DNA from: CAZVGZ01 sp964627605
GTDB taxonomy: Bacteria; Latescibacterota; MWCZ01; CAZVGZ01
DNA: 31,256 bases
Direction of reading: 5' to 3'
Assembly (NCBI GenBank): GCA_964627605.1
Contig: CAZVGZ010000038.1
Location: 1-31,256 of the forward strand
Position 1 is the first letter of the stretch. Every line of letters begins with the position of its first letter. This document shows positions 1-7,956 of the stretch, piece by piece. The notes below the pieces were generated by a model. The model was not told the DNA's origin and made no database searches. It saw only the letters and a list, made by a program, of their open reading frames with translations. The translations under genes were made by a program, and so were the position numbers.

Positions 1-137
1 CGCAAATGGGCCTGGTAGCCTTGAAAGTTGTCCAACTGGTCTGCAAAAACCTGCAGGTCGGGCGCCTGCGCTTGGGAGTTCGTCGCCAGGATGAGCCCAG
101 TGGCGATCGCGAAAAGCGTCATTAGCGAACGTCGCAT
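1..137 (-). CDS. Exported protein, N-terminal part (3' end outside window)
   Basis: Only the first 45 codons are present; the gene runs off the left edge. Reading leftwards from an ATG at 137-135, the protein starts MRRSLMTLFAIATGLILATN and then SQAQA, a typical Sec signal peptide: two arginines, a hydrophobic core and an A-x-A cleavage site near residue 25. The mature part begins PDLQVFADQLDNFQGYQAHL. A clear Shine-Dalgarno sequence, AAGGAG, sits 8 bases before the ATG and fixes the start. The protein should be exported across the inner membrane. The 'FADQLDNFQGYQAHL' stretch recalls the start of LolA-like or DUF1571-type periplasmic proteins, but too little is visible to name a family. Confidence 0.75.
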   Translation of the reverse strand, partial: MRRSLMTLFAIATGLILATNSQAQAPDLQVFADQLDNFQGYQAHL

Positions 138-551
138 ACGAAAATCTCCTTGCGGGCCGTATTTCCAGCGCCGCGTGACTTGGGTCAAACAATTGCGCAT
201 GACGAACTCGAGGCAGTGATCATTACCCCTCCCCAAGCGCCGTGTTCACCACTCAACACAAGTCACACAAAACACGAGTCACACAAATATATGCATATCT
301 GCGGATTTGCGCAAGTGTCGCTCCACTTAGGCCCATTTATCCTGTTGTTTATCGTAGCTGAGCCGCCGTCATTATCTCTGGTATATTCGCTATCAACGCA
401 CCAACGACAGCTTTTGCGACGAGGATGTATCATTGGTGTGACTCATGCGACCGCCATGACACGGTATTGATCGGTCGGTTGCACACACATCAAGCGCAAA
501 ATAGCTTCTGTACCATCCCGTCAATCCAACCTAGCAACGCCGCAAGCCCAT
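138..551. other. Intergenic region between divergent genes
   Basis: About 414 bases lie between the leftward exported-protein gene and the rightward SirB1-like gene, so promoters for both should be here. I found no convincing -35/-10 pair. A plus-strand open frame at 150-470 has no ribosome binding site, no recognisable motif and odd composition, and I do not call it a gene. The only structure seen is a short direct repeat at 261-287. Confidence 0.5.
261..287. repeat. Short direct repeat AGTCACACAAA x2
   Basis: AGTCACACAAA occurs at 261-271 and again at 277-287, a period of 16 bases. It lies in the divergent intergenic region roughly 125 bases upstream of the exported-protein start. It could be a paired regulator site, but that is inference and chance is possible. 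Confidence 0.35.
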
Positions 552-1454
552 ATGGGACCAATGCCCGATAGATTGCCGAACGACGCTCAAACCGATATTA
601 CGGTGTCCGAGATCAAAGGGATGATTCGGCTACTGGATGACGACGATCCAGAGGTGGCCTCTGCTATCGCCGAGCGTCTGCTTGTCTTGGGTCAGACCGC
701 TTTGCCAACTATGGAACAAGAGCTCAGGCATGCGTCAGAAGTTGCGGCGCAGAGGATGCGCGTGATTCTTGAGTTCGCAGGACTCACCGGTCTCGCTGCG
801 GAGTTCAGACGGTGGGCTGGGCAGCGCGACGATCCTGAATATGATTCACCTCTTGAAGAGGGTGCCCTACTGGTGGCAGCCACAGCGCTCAATGACCTGG
901 ATCGTGGAAGCGTGAAGCGCCGATTGGCTGAGTTGGCTGAGATGGCCAGGGGCCACATGCACCCCGCAATGACACCTGAAGAGAGAGTGGAAGCGCTGTG
1001 TCACACGCTGTTTGTGGACAACGGCTTGGTTGGGAACCGCGAGGACTACTACGCCCCTGAAAATATCTATATCGATGCGGTACTCAAACGGAAAACAGGA
1101 ATCCCGATTACCCTGTCTACAGTGGCGATTCTTGTTGGAAATCGATTGGGGCTGCCTATAGTGGGCGTGGGAATGCGCGTCCATTTTCTCTGCGCATACC
1201 GGACCCAGGATGTAAACATTCTGTTTGATCCGTATGAAAACGGAAGAATAGTTACCCCCGCTGATTGCCAAACAATGCTGGACAGGATGGGGTTGAAACT
1301 CGGTGCCGAGGACATGGTGACGGTCAGTGCCACCGATATGGTCGCACGGATGCTGCGCAACCTGGTAATGATTTTCCAGCACCAGAAGCGGGTGGACTGT
1401 GCCGTGCCGCTTGCGAGGTATCTGAGGATTGTCAGCGGTGTCGATCTAGATTGA
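552..1454 (+). CDS. SirB1-like transglutaminase-fold protein (Transglut_core2)
   Basis: 300 residues. The N-terminal quarter is alpha-helical and HEAT-like (IRLLDDDDPEVASAIAERLL, about residues 25-45). From about residue 140 the SirB1/Transglut_core2 signature appears: VEALCHTLFVDNGLVGNRED, then YYAPENIYIDAVLKRKTGIP, ITLSTVAILVGNRLGLPIVG, VGMRVHFLCAY and FDPYENGRIV. This matches the family pattern 'YYdprNsyln.VLerrtGiPItLs...GlPv.GvgmPgHFlvr'. Members are linked to tetratricopeptide or regulatory proteins, and their chemistry is poorly known. The usual proline before the HF motif is replaced (GMRVHFL). Two in-frame ATGs (552 and 561) are possible, neither with a strong ribosome site. The next gene begins 31 bases downstream with a strong ribosome site, so an operon is likely. 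Confidence 0.82.
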   Translation: MGPMPDRLPNDAQTDITVSEIKGMIRLLDDDDPEVASAIAERLLVLGQTALPTMEQELRHASEVAAQRMRVILEFAGLTGLAAEFRRWAGQRDDPEYDSPLEEGALLVAATALNDLDRGSVKRRLAELAEMARGHMHPAMTPEERVEALCHTLFVDNGLVGNREDYYAPENIYIDAVLKRKTGIPITLSTVAILVGNRLGLPIVGVGMRVHFLCAYRTQDVNILFDPYENGRIVTPADCQTMLDRMGLKLGAEDMVTVSATDMVARMLRNLVMIFQHQKRVDCAVPLARYLRIVSGVDLD

Positions 1455-1485
1455 CAGGCGCGGTAGCTGATTAGGAGGGGTTCTC

Positions 1486-2349
1486 ATGGCCAAGATTGGT
1501 TTGGGTGATGTCATCGACATGCCGGTTAACTACAATCGGCAGTACCACGCCGACATCACCAAGGAGGTGCCAGGGGAGTCCTACTACGGCCTGACGAGGG
1601 CGATGGAGCCGTTTCCCAAAAAACAGACGGCGCTGTGTGTAATGCATGTGTGGAACACCGGGCTCGATCCAAATATCCCATGGGGAGCCGACAGCCCTGT
1701 CGCCGGATGGTGGCGGGCGGTGGAGTACGTCGGACGAGCGATGTCTATTACGCAGAATGTGCTTCCAGGGGTGATGGACACCACGCGGGCTGTGGGGATT
1801 CCGCTCATCCACATAGCGACCCCAAACCACTCCTATCCCGAAAGATTCCCTCAGTATTCGGCGCTTCGCGAGGAAGCCGGTGCAGAACCCCCAAAACAGG
1901 AAGGTGCAGTTGGCCCCAACTGGAGAGAATGGTACGGTTCCCAGATGTGGAGCTCCGAGAACGCCAAGGATATTCGAAAGGGCGCACCCCACCTCGACTT
2001 TGCAGAGGACGTAGTGCCAAAAGAGGGCGAACATATTGCTTGTACGAGCCACGAGCTGAACCATCTGTGTCGCCGCGAGGGGATCTGGAACCTTGTCTAC
2101 GTGGGATTTGCACTCAACTGGTGCCTCTGGTTCAGTCCGTGCGGGATGGTGGACATGAACAGGTTGGGCTATCGCTGTTCGACGATTAGGGGGGCGACTA
2201 CAGCGGTAGAGTTTCGCGACACCGCCCGCGACCAGAAAGCGCTGGAGTATGCTTACTGGCACACAGCCACGATGTTTGGCTACGTAATTGATCTAGACGA
2301 CTACATGTCCACACTTTCGCAATTCGTCGTCAGGTGGCCTGATCGATAG
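1486..2349 (+). CDS. Isochorismatase-like cysteine hydrolase
   Basis: 287 residues with a strong ribosome site (AGGAGGGG) 6 bases before the ATG. The isochorismatase-like fold is read from the central strand TALCVMHVWNTG (48-59), the lysine region VVPKEGEH (K179) and the nucleophile region LVYVGFALNWCLWFSP (C213). In the family an Asp-Lys-Cys triad hydrolyses amide, ester or enol-ether bonds. Lys and Cys are present, but the Asp expected in the first strand ('hhhDmQ') reads His54 (CVMHVWN), so chemistry may be altered. It is longer than typical 180-220 residue members, with an extra N-terminal segment and an insertion before the lysine strand. The substrate cannot be told from sequence. Neighbours are other hydrolytic or catabolic enzymes on the same strand. 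Confidence 0.78.
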   Translation: MAKIGLGDVIDMPVNYNRQYHADITKEVPGESYYGLTRAMEPFPKKQTALCVMHVWNTGLDPNIPWGADSPVAGWWRAVEYVGRAMSITQNVLPGVMDTTRAVGIPLIHIATPNHSYPERFPQYSALREEAGAEPPKQEGAVGPNWREWYGSQMWSSENAKDIRKGAPHLDFAEDVVPKEGEHIACTSHELNHLCRREGIWNLVYVGFALNWCLWFSPCGMVDMNRLGYRCSTIRGATTAVEFRDTARDQKALEYAYWHTATMFGYVIDLDDYMSTLSQFVVRWPDR

Positions 2350-2515
2350 CTTGACTTTCTCTACCCTCAGCCACCTAGCGAATACCCACCCACACGGCTA
2401 TATTTCGAGTCAATCAGACGGACCGGCATTAGCGTTGCGGCAACCGCAGCATCCCAGTTTGATGAACGATCGCGATTTTTTTGCATCTTGAACCCCCCAA
2501 TAGGAGAAGCGCAGC

Positions 2516-3784
2516 GTGAGCGAACTTGAAGGTCGTCTAGCGGCGGCTATCGACGATATCTCGTTGGTAGACAGCCATGAACACTATCTGACCGAAGAGA
2601 ATCATGTTGGCGATGGTGCGACTTTCTTCAAATTCCTGCACTACTGCGACTGCGACATGACGTCGGCAGGGATGCCGTGGGACGTTCGGTTTGCCATGCG
2701 CGAATCGGGAAATATGAGCGCGGATGAGCAGTGGGCGGTATTTGGGCCTTACTGGGAGGCGATCAGGCTTACCGGCTATGGGCAGGCGCTAAAGATAATG
2801 GCTGAAGACCTTTTTGGGGCGGAGATAGGCGAAGAGAATCTTCAAACTTTGAACGACAACGCCGGATCGTTCGCCAAACCTGGATATTTCAAGACGCTTC
2901 TGCGTGAGCGTTCCAATATCGCAACGGCTATGAGAATCGTATGGCCTTTTTCACCGACGCATTGTGACGGCGACTACCTCCACCCGGTGCCTGTTTTCGA
3001 TCACTACGCGACAGTTCGCTCTAGAAACGACATTGAAAGGTTAGAAGAGGACAGCGGTGTCACTACCTACGACTTTGCTGATCTCCTACGCGCGCTGGAT
3101 ACCAAATTCGAACTGATGTCGAAACAGGGCATGGTAGGCGTCAAGATATTTCTGGCGTACAAGCGTATTTTGAGATTTGAGCAGGTCGCACGCTCAGAAG
3201 CTGAGACTCTTTTCCTGCGGTGCACGCAGGCTTTTGGGGATACATCTTTGGGGTTTGAGGAGACAAAGCCGCTTCAGGACTATATGGTGCATCAGATCAT
3301 CCGTCGGGCGATGGATTTGGGGGTGCCGATTCAGATACACACCGGCTACCAAAACGACAACGCCAACTTTGTCGCAAACAGCCGCCCGAGCCATCTGGCA
3401 AACCTTTTTGTCGCGTATCCCTCAGCCAAGTTCTGCCCTCTTCATGGCGGCTATCCCTACACAGGCGAATTCATCACGTCGGCCAAAGTTTTCCCCAACG
3501 TCTACCCCGACTTGGCATGGTGCTATATTATCTCGCCACGGCGGACTAAAGCGCTACTGCATGAGTTGCTAGACACTGTTCCCGCTAACAAAATCCTGGC
3601 ATTTGGGGGCGACTATAATTTCCCGGAAGGCTCGTATGCCCACGCCAAGATGGCCAGGCGTGTGATGTGTGAAGTACTGTCTGAAAAGGTCACGCACGGC
3701 GATCTGTCTGAAGATGAAGCGGTAAAGACCGCACAGCTACTGTTCCACGACAACGCCGCACGTCTCTACGGCCTGGATGTATAG
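2516..3784 (+). CDS. Amidohydrolase-superfamily metal-dependent hydrolase
   Basis: 422 residues from a GTG start, preceded by AGGAG 9 bases upstream. Metal-ligand signatures of the amidohydrolase TIM barrel are visible in order: the HxH of strand 1 in LVDSHEHYL (H21, H23), a lysine strand (GMVGVKIFLAYKR), HTGYQ, LHGGYPYTGE and the terminal aspartate in FGGDYNFPEG. The pattern resembles the 'amidohydrolase 2' group that includes decarboxylases, lactonases and uronate isomerase relatives. A zinc or similar metal centre is expected and the protein should be cytoplasmic. The 166-base gap before it holds no recognised feature, so it may have its own promoter. The substrate is unknown; context suggests catabolism of an organic acid or sugar derivative, which is inference. 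Confidence 0.85.
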   Translation: MSELEGRLAAAIDDISLVDSHEHYLTEENHVGDGATFFKFLHYCDCDMTSAGMPWDVRFAMRESGNMSADEQWAVFGPYWEAIRLTGYGQALKIMAEDLFGAEIGEENLQTLNDNAGSFAKPGYFKTLLRERSNIATAMRIVWPFSPTHCDGDYLHPVPVFDHYATVRSRNDIERLEEDSGVTTYDFADLLRALDTKFELMSKQGMVGVKIFLAYKRILRFEQVARSEAETLFLRCTQAFGDTSLGFEETKPLQDYMVHQIIRRAMDLGVPIQIHTGYQNDNANFVANSRPSHLANLFVAYPSAKFCPLHGGYPYTGEFITSAKVFPNVYPDLAWCYIISPRRTKALLHELLDTVPANKILAFGGDYNFPEGSYAHAKMARRVMCEVLSEKVTHGDLSEDEAVKTAQLLFHDNAARLYGLDV

Positions 3785-3831
3785 GCGACGTGCGCTGTTG
3801 GACTTTTAATAAGCACGCCCGAAGTTGAGAT

Positions 3832-4287
3832 ATGGCAAACGAAAGACAGCTCAAACTAAAAACGAAATATGTCGCGACACGAGGTGTCAAAGAGTACCGC
3901 GCCTCGATTCGCGACTGGGTTACCAAAGATGATGTCGTCCTCGAGGTGGGGTGCGAATGGGGCACGACTTCGGTTCTTATCGAGCCCGAGTGCAAGGAGC
4001 TTGTGGCCACAGACATCAGTCAAGACTGTGTTGACCGAGCCAAAGAGAGACATCCCGGCATCAGGTTTGAGGTGTTGGACGCGTTTGACGTAAGGGCGGC
4101 TCTGGAGCTCAATCGACCATTTACAAAAGTGTATATAGACATCTCCGGAATTTCGGGATACCGCGCGACGCTCGATGGCCTCGCGCTGCTTAATATGTAC
4201 GCCACGGCGTTTCGCCTAGAGGCGATTGTCGTCAAGAGCGGAGCGCTCAAGCAGTTGGCGGCCCGCCTAATCCCTTGGACGATGTAA
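3832..4287 (+). CDS. Small class I SAM-dependent methyltransferase
   Basis: 151 residues. Motif I of the Rossmann-like methyltransferase fold is clear: DDVVLEVGCEWGTTSVLIE (about residues 33-51), followed by the acidic strand 2 (LVATDISQDCVDRAKERHPG) and the strand 3/motif II area (RFEVLDAFD). Strand 4 is KVYIDISGISGY and strand 5 LEAIVVKSGAL. The protein is short and lacks an obvious substrate-recognition extension. The ending 'IVVKS' resembles stand-alone methyltransferases related to FtsJ/fibrillarin-like RNA enzymes, so an RNA substrate is possible but not shown. The ribosome site is weak (GAAG/GAGAT). It lies 47 bases after the amidohydrolase and 84 before the URO-D-like gene on the same strand. 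Confidence 0.78.
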   Translation: MANERQLKLKTKYVATRGVKEYRASIRDWVTKDDVVLEVGCEWGTTSVLIEPECKELVATDISQDCVDRAKERHPGIRFEVLDAFDVRAALELNRPFTKVYIDISGISGYRATLDGLALLNMYATAFRLEAIVVKSGALKQLAARLIPWTM

Positions 4288-4371
4288 ACTGCACATTGGC
4301 GTAGGCCGCAGGAATAGATGTATAGACCGGCACGCTTATCTCGATAGAGAATACGTGAAAGAAGAAGAAAA

Positions 4372-5427
4372 ATGGACGGTTCACGAGAGCGTGTCACACA
4401 GATGTTGATGGGCGAAACCCCTGACAGGCCTCCGCTCTACGAGCTTATCCGCAACGATGCTGTCATTGAGCATTTTACAGGTGAGACTCTTACCGTCGAA
4501 AACGGCGAGGAGCTTATCTACCGCACGTTTCCCCTGGCGGTGGACACCACTAGGCCAGGGCTAAAGACACCGTCGGAGGTGCTGGAGAGCACTCTTGATG
4601 ACGGGCGCCGGTACGTGCAACACAGATGGACGTCATGGATTGAGAAAGTCAATTACGACTCGTCGGAAGATTACGCCGAGAAGAAACGCCAGGCGCTCAA
4701 AGCGCCGTGGGACTGGAATTCAGATGACGTCGAGCGGCAGCAAAAACACCTAGAAAACCACCGCAAGATGCAGTCCCGCTTAGGGGAGGATTTTTTCCTG
4801 TGGTGCGGAGGCCCGGCGGTGGGCTTGATGGGAGTGATCGGGGAGGTGGGGCTAGAGCAGTTTTGCTACTATCTGTCCGACTGCCCCGATGTGATCTACG
4901 AGCAGTTGGAGCGCAACGCCGTCAAGTCGGTCCAGTGGTGTGAAAACCTTCCTGACGACCATGGGATAGTTGCGGTGTTCAGCGGCGACGACGTCGCCTA
5001 CAAGGGCGGACCGCTGCTTAGTCCTAAGTGGTTCGAGGAGCACTATATGGAGCGTCTCTCCCGGGTAATAGGGGCCTACCACTACAGAGGTATCAAACTC
5101 AATTTTCATTCCGATGGCGACCTGATGCCTATTATGGAAGGTCTGGTAGACGCTGGAATCGACTGTCTGAACCCCATCGAGACTATCGCAGGGATGGACA
5201 TCAAAGAGATTCACCGCCGCTTTCCGCATCTTGTGTTTACAGGTGGAATCGACGTTAGCCAGCTACTCCCATATGGCTCGCCCGCCGACGTAAGGGATGA
5301 GGTGAATAGAGCGATCCAAGACTCAGGCGGGCAGATAATGATCGGCTCGAGTACCGAGCTTCAATTCACCGTCCCCCTCGAGAATTTTCTCGCCATGAGG
5401 GATACAGTACTCGAGATGTTGAGCTAG
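4372..5427 (+). CDS. Uroporphyrinogen decarboxylase-like (URO-D/MtaA family) protein
   Basis: 351 residues of the URO-D TIM-barrel superfamily. The N-terminus SRERVTQMLMGETPDRPPLY matches the 'R.r..~aL.~g.~pDRpPv' start of the family. The middle contains VFSGDDVAYKGGPLLSPKWF, and the C-terminal half GIKLNFHSDGDLMPIMEGLV, GIDCLNPIE and LVFTGGIDVSQLLPYGSPAD, typical of the family. The MRQAGR-type motif of true HemE is absent. I therefore expect a corrinoid/methyl-transfer or other catabolic role like MtaA/CmuA relatives rather than haem synthesis. Such paralogues are frequent in several uncultured phyla, and their substrates are mostly unknown. The start is preceded only by a purine-rich stretch (GAAAGAAGAAGAAAA). 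Confidence 0.83.
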   Translation: MDGSRERVTQMLMGETPDRPPLYELIRNDAVIEHFTGETLTVENGEELIYRTFPLAVDTTRPGLKTPSEVLESTLDDGRRYVQHRWTSWIEKVNYDSSEDYAEKKRQALKAPWDWNSDDVERQQKHLENHRKMQSRLGEDFFLWCGGPAVGLMGVIGEVGLEQFCYYLSDCPDVIYEQLERNAVKSVQWCENLPDDHGIVAVFSGDDVAYKGGPLLSPKWFEEHYMERLSRVIGAYHYRGIKLNFHSDGDLMPIMEGLVDAGIDCLNPIETIAGMDIKEIHRRFPHLVFTGGIDVSQLLPYGSPADVRDEVNRAIQDSGGQIMIGSSTELQFTVPLENFLAMRDTVLEMLS

Positions 5428-5635
5428 TCGAATACCGGCCTATCAGAACTTTCGATGGGCTGATGGTGAACTGTGGGGAGCAGGCGAACAGTACCGGACC
5501 AATCAATGATCACGAGCGGCAAATTCAGATTTTGCGGTCGGTTGTCTTTTGGGGAACAACGCCCAGTCGTTTGGTTTTATTTGTTGAAGAGCGGGCCCAT
5601 ACCTGATTAGTGGGACCAAGCCCCTGGAGGTGGTT

Positions 5636-6401
5636 ATGGATGGCGGAGTGGACGTGGGGATTCAGACAGTCGTCTATGTGATCCCGTGCTATTAACGAAG
5701 AGGAGACGATTCCAGAGCTTCACCGCCGACTGTCTTCCACCGCCGAGAGGTTGCCTAAATACGATTTCAGTTTTCTATTCATTAATGACGGAAGCAGCGA
5801 CAACACTCCCGAGCTGCTTGACGGTCTAGCCCAATCTGACAACCGGGTCAAAGTGCTGCATCTAGCACGCAATCGCGGGCATCAGTTGACTCTTATTGCG
5901 CGCTGGATTTTGCGTCAACCGACTGCGTTATCACCATCGATGCGGACCTTCAAGACCCCCCTGAGCTGGTTGATGAGTTCATCGCAAAACTTGATGAGGG
6001 ATACGACGTAGTCCATGCTCAGCGCCGAAAGCGCAAAGGCGAAACCGTTTTCAAGCTGTTTACAGCGCGGCCAAAGGGTTTCGGGAGCGCCACCGGTTCT
6101 TAAGAGGCACTTTCGCGCTGGTCGGTTTTGAGCAGTGGGTGATCCAGTATGATCGCGATCCGCGTTTTGCGGGGGAGACCAAATACCCACTCAAAAAATG
6201 CTCCGCTTCGCCGCCGACGCGATTCTCAGTTTCTCGTCGGCTCCGGTGAGGTTCATCATGTATCTGGCGGTGCTGCTCTGGGTGGTGAGCCTGGCGTACG
6301 TCGCTGACGCTCTCATCAGCCATTTCGTCTATCAACAAACGGTTCAAGACGGGACGACCCTTGCGTTCTGCGGCACCTACCCCAGGACACCACTACAGTA
6401 G
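5636..6401 (+). pseudogene. Decayed family 2 glycosyltransferase (polyprenyl-phosphate sugar transferase type)
   Basis: A good ribosome site (GGAGG) precedes ATG 5636, and the frame begins MDGGVDVGIQTVVYVIPCY. One extra base near 5690-5693 then gives a TAA. The next frame continues as NEEETIPELHRRL...FLFINDGSSDNTPELL...LARNRGHQLTL. A one-base loss near 5895-5902 shifts to a frame reading DFASTDCVITIDADLQDPPEL. Around 6064-6082 roughly 40 residues are missing and the frame shifts again to RERHRFLRGTFALVGFEQW and YDRDPRFAGETKYPLKK. A lost A in an A-run (6192-6197) shifts to MLRFAADAILSFSSAPVRF and a membrane segment before the end is scrambled. These are GtrB/DPM1-type glycosyltransferase motifs. 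With at least four lesions the gene cannot make a normal enzyme. Confidence 0.88.
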
Positions 6402-6655
6402 CTGGCTTGATCGTGTTGGCCAGGGAGCAAGAGACGCGGTTTCTGGTCGTGTCAGAGGATATTTTATCACCGCCGCCACCTCGAAAGACATTCTCGGCGC
6501 TGTCAATCTTGCTTACGCCAGAGAAGGTCCCAGACGCTCTTGGAGCGATGTTAAGGCCGGTCTACACACCTCAGCAAACATCCACCGACCCGCGCATTGT
6601 CATCTATGAGGTCTATCCGCGTGTTGACGAATCGAGCAGTGTGGATGAGTAGTGG
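6359..6655 (+). pseudogene. Unassigned coding-like remnant after the broken glycosyltransferase
   Basis: From the point where the glycosyltransferase homology stops, a different frame stays open for about 98 codons without a proper start. It reads ...HLPQDTTTVAGLIVLAREQE, then TRFLVVSEDILSPPPPRKTF and, near the end, DPRIVIYEVYPRVDESSSVD. The pattern 'LPxDTTVAG...RFLVVSEDIL...RIVIYEVYPR' reminds me of the C-terminal tail of membrane glycosyltransferases of the GT39/GT83 type, but I cannot establish this. It may be the 3' remnant of a second lost gene joined to the first by a deletion. Function: none expected. Confidence 0.35.
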
Positions 6656-6750
6656 CTTGGTGGCTCGGTAAGACATCCGAGGCAAGGCGGGTAACACGCA
6701 GATTGGTTGGGCTGAGATGACGCTGTCTAGCGATCTCGGAGGCTTCGGCG

Positions 6751-7956
6751 TCAACTCCTTATTGTCGCTGCGAGTGTAAACATCCGATCGCGGTCCACAG
6801 GTTCGATTGTCTCCACAATCCACTCCCGCATTGCAGCGCCATTGGGCGAATCCTGGGCGTAGGACATAAACTCCAGTTCGACCCCTAATCTTTGCGACAC
6901 ATCCAACGCCAGAACCGGCCACAAGCGACCTAGATCGCCGATGAGCGGTAGGCTGCCTTCTAACCGTGCAAACCCGGACATCTCCATTCTAAACGGGATG
7001 TCAAACATTTTCGCTTTGGGAAGGCTTTTCGAAGCCGCCTCCTGCACTTTGGCGTCGGTGCGCTCTAGCTGCCATGCCCTCTCAAGTGACGGGTCCAGAT
7101 CCATTCTTATCAGCGTCTTGCCTTCAAGACGATATACACGACGCCCGTCCCACTGCGCCCAGATCCCGTGCCCGGTGTAGGTTTCAAACGGCCCATCGTG
7201 TATCTCTTGCGCCAATGCGAGGCCTGATTCGATGATAACTTCAGCATCTCCCAAGAGATCGGCGATCAAGCGGCTGCGACGACTAAGCGGGGTCGAATCA
7301 GAAATTGAAAGCCCCACTTGCCCCCCACCGATGAGCTGCGGGACGGTTACCAATACCGGCACACCAAGCAACGCCCCCTGCCCGATCATCGTCCTCGAAT
7401 CGGCACCCAAACCAGCGACATGCTCGAACAGGACCCCCATCTCCGACGCCAGTTGCTCTATGTCCGAGGCCAACTTCTCTGTGCGCCATCCCATGGGATA
7501 GGACATATTGCCTGCTGCTTTGATCGTCGTCCAACCTTCGGCAGATTCAAGCTTCTCTACGAACGTTTCGTCCAGCACCATTTCGGCTCTTAGCTTGGAC
7601 CACCACTGATCTGACAGAAGCGTAAACTCGATTCCGCCGTCGCGGGGCAGCTTTGAGACGTCAAGGCCGACATCGCCGCTTTCGACATGTTTAACACGAT
7701 CGAGCACACCGGCCATCTCATGTGCGACCGTTGCAGACGATGTGAGCACTCCGTCCACTATCCCGACGCGCATCAGTTCGGCAATCAACGTGGTTGCGCC
7801 TTCGTGAAGATTTGGCCCTGATCCTGTCGCTACGACCACCTTCTCGCCACGCTCCTTTGCATTGACGATTTTGGTGGCTGCGGTGTCAAGGCGTTCTTTT
7901 AGAACGTCATCAAAGCTGTTGGCGAGCTCGCTAACCGCTCTTCTGTCAGGCTTCAT
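6751..7956 (-). CDS. Uncharacterised protein translationally coupled to kdsB
   Basis: About 401 residues from the ATG at 7956, which overlaps the kdsB stop as ATGA; an ATG five codons upstream (7971) is the alternative. I do not recognise the family with certainty. The N-terminal half looks like a Rossmann-type alpha/beta fold: KVVVATGSGPNLHEGATTLI (about 45-64), AELMRVGIVDGVLTSSATVA and HEMAGVLDRVKHVESGDVGL. A second conserved-looking block is HVAGLGADSRTMIGQGALLG, VPVLVTVPQLIGGGQVGLSI. 'GxGPxLHxGxxxLIxELMxxGIVDGVxT...AxxxHE' loosely recalls deoxyhypusine-synthase-like proteins ('GLxPxLIDLMxRGxVTxxAxNGAxxIHDxE'). That is a guess by eye. Coupling to kdsB suggests a link to cell-surface sugar metabolism or simply shared expression. 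Confidence 0.75.
   Translation of the reverse strand: MKPDRRAVSELANSFDDVLKERLDTAATKIVNAKERGEKVVVATGSGPNLHEGATTLIAELMRVGIVDGVLTSSATVAHEMAGVLDRVKHVESGDVGLDVSKLPRDGGIEFTLLSDQWWSKLRAEMVLDETFVEKLESAEGWTTIKAAGNMSYPMGWRTEKLASDIEQLASEMGVLFEHVAGLGADSRTMIGQGALLGVPVLVTVPQLIGGGQVGLSISDSTPLSRRSRLIADLLGDAEVIIESGLALAQEIHDGPFETYTGHGIWAQWDGRRVYRLEGKTLIRMDLDPSLERAWQLERTDAKVQEAASKSLPKAKMFDIPFRMEMSGFARLEGSLPLIGDLGRLWPVLALDVSQRLGVELEFMSYAQDSPNGAAMREWIVETIEPVDRDRMFTLAATIRS

Noticed and set aside
150..470. Open frame of 106 codons on the plus strand
   Set aside because: No ribosome site, no recognisable motif, and it spans the divergent intergenic region, including the upstream signals of the exported-protein gene.
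1471..2262. 263-codon minus-strand frame
   Set aside because: Antisense to the cysteine hydrolase, which has a strong ribosome site and catalytic motifs.
4372..5427. True HemE of haem biosynthesis
   Set aside because: The diagnostic N-terminal MRQAGR-type motif is absent and no other haem gene is nearby; it fits the URO-D-like paralogues better.
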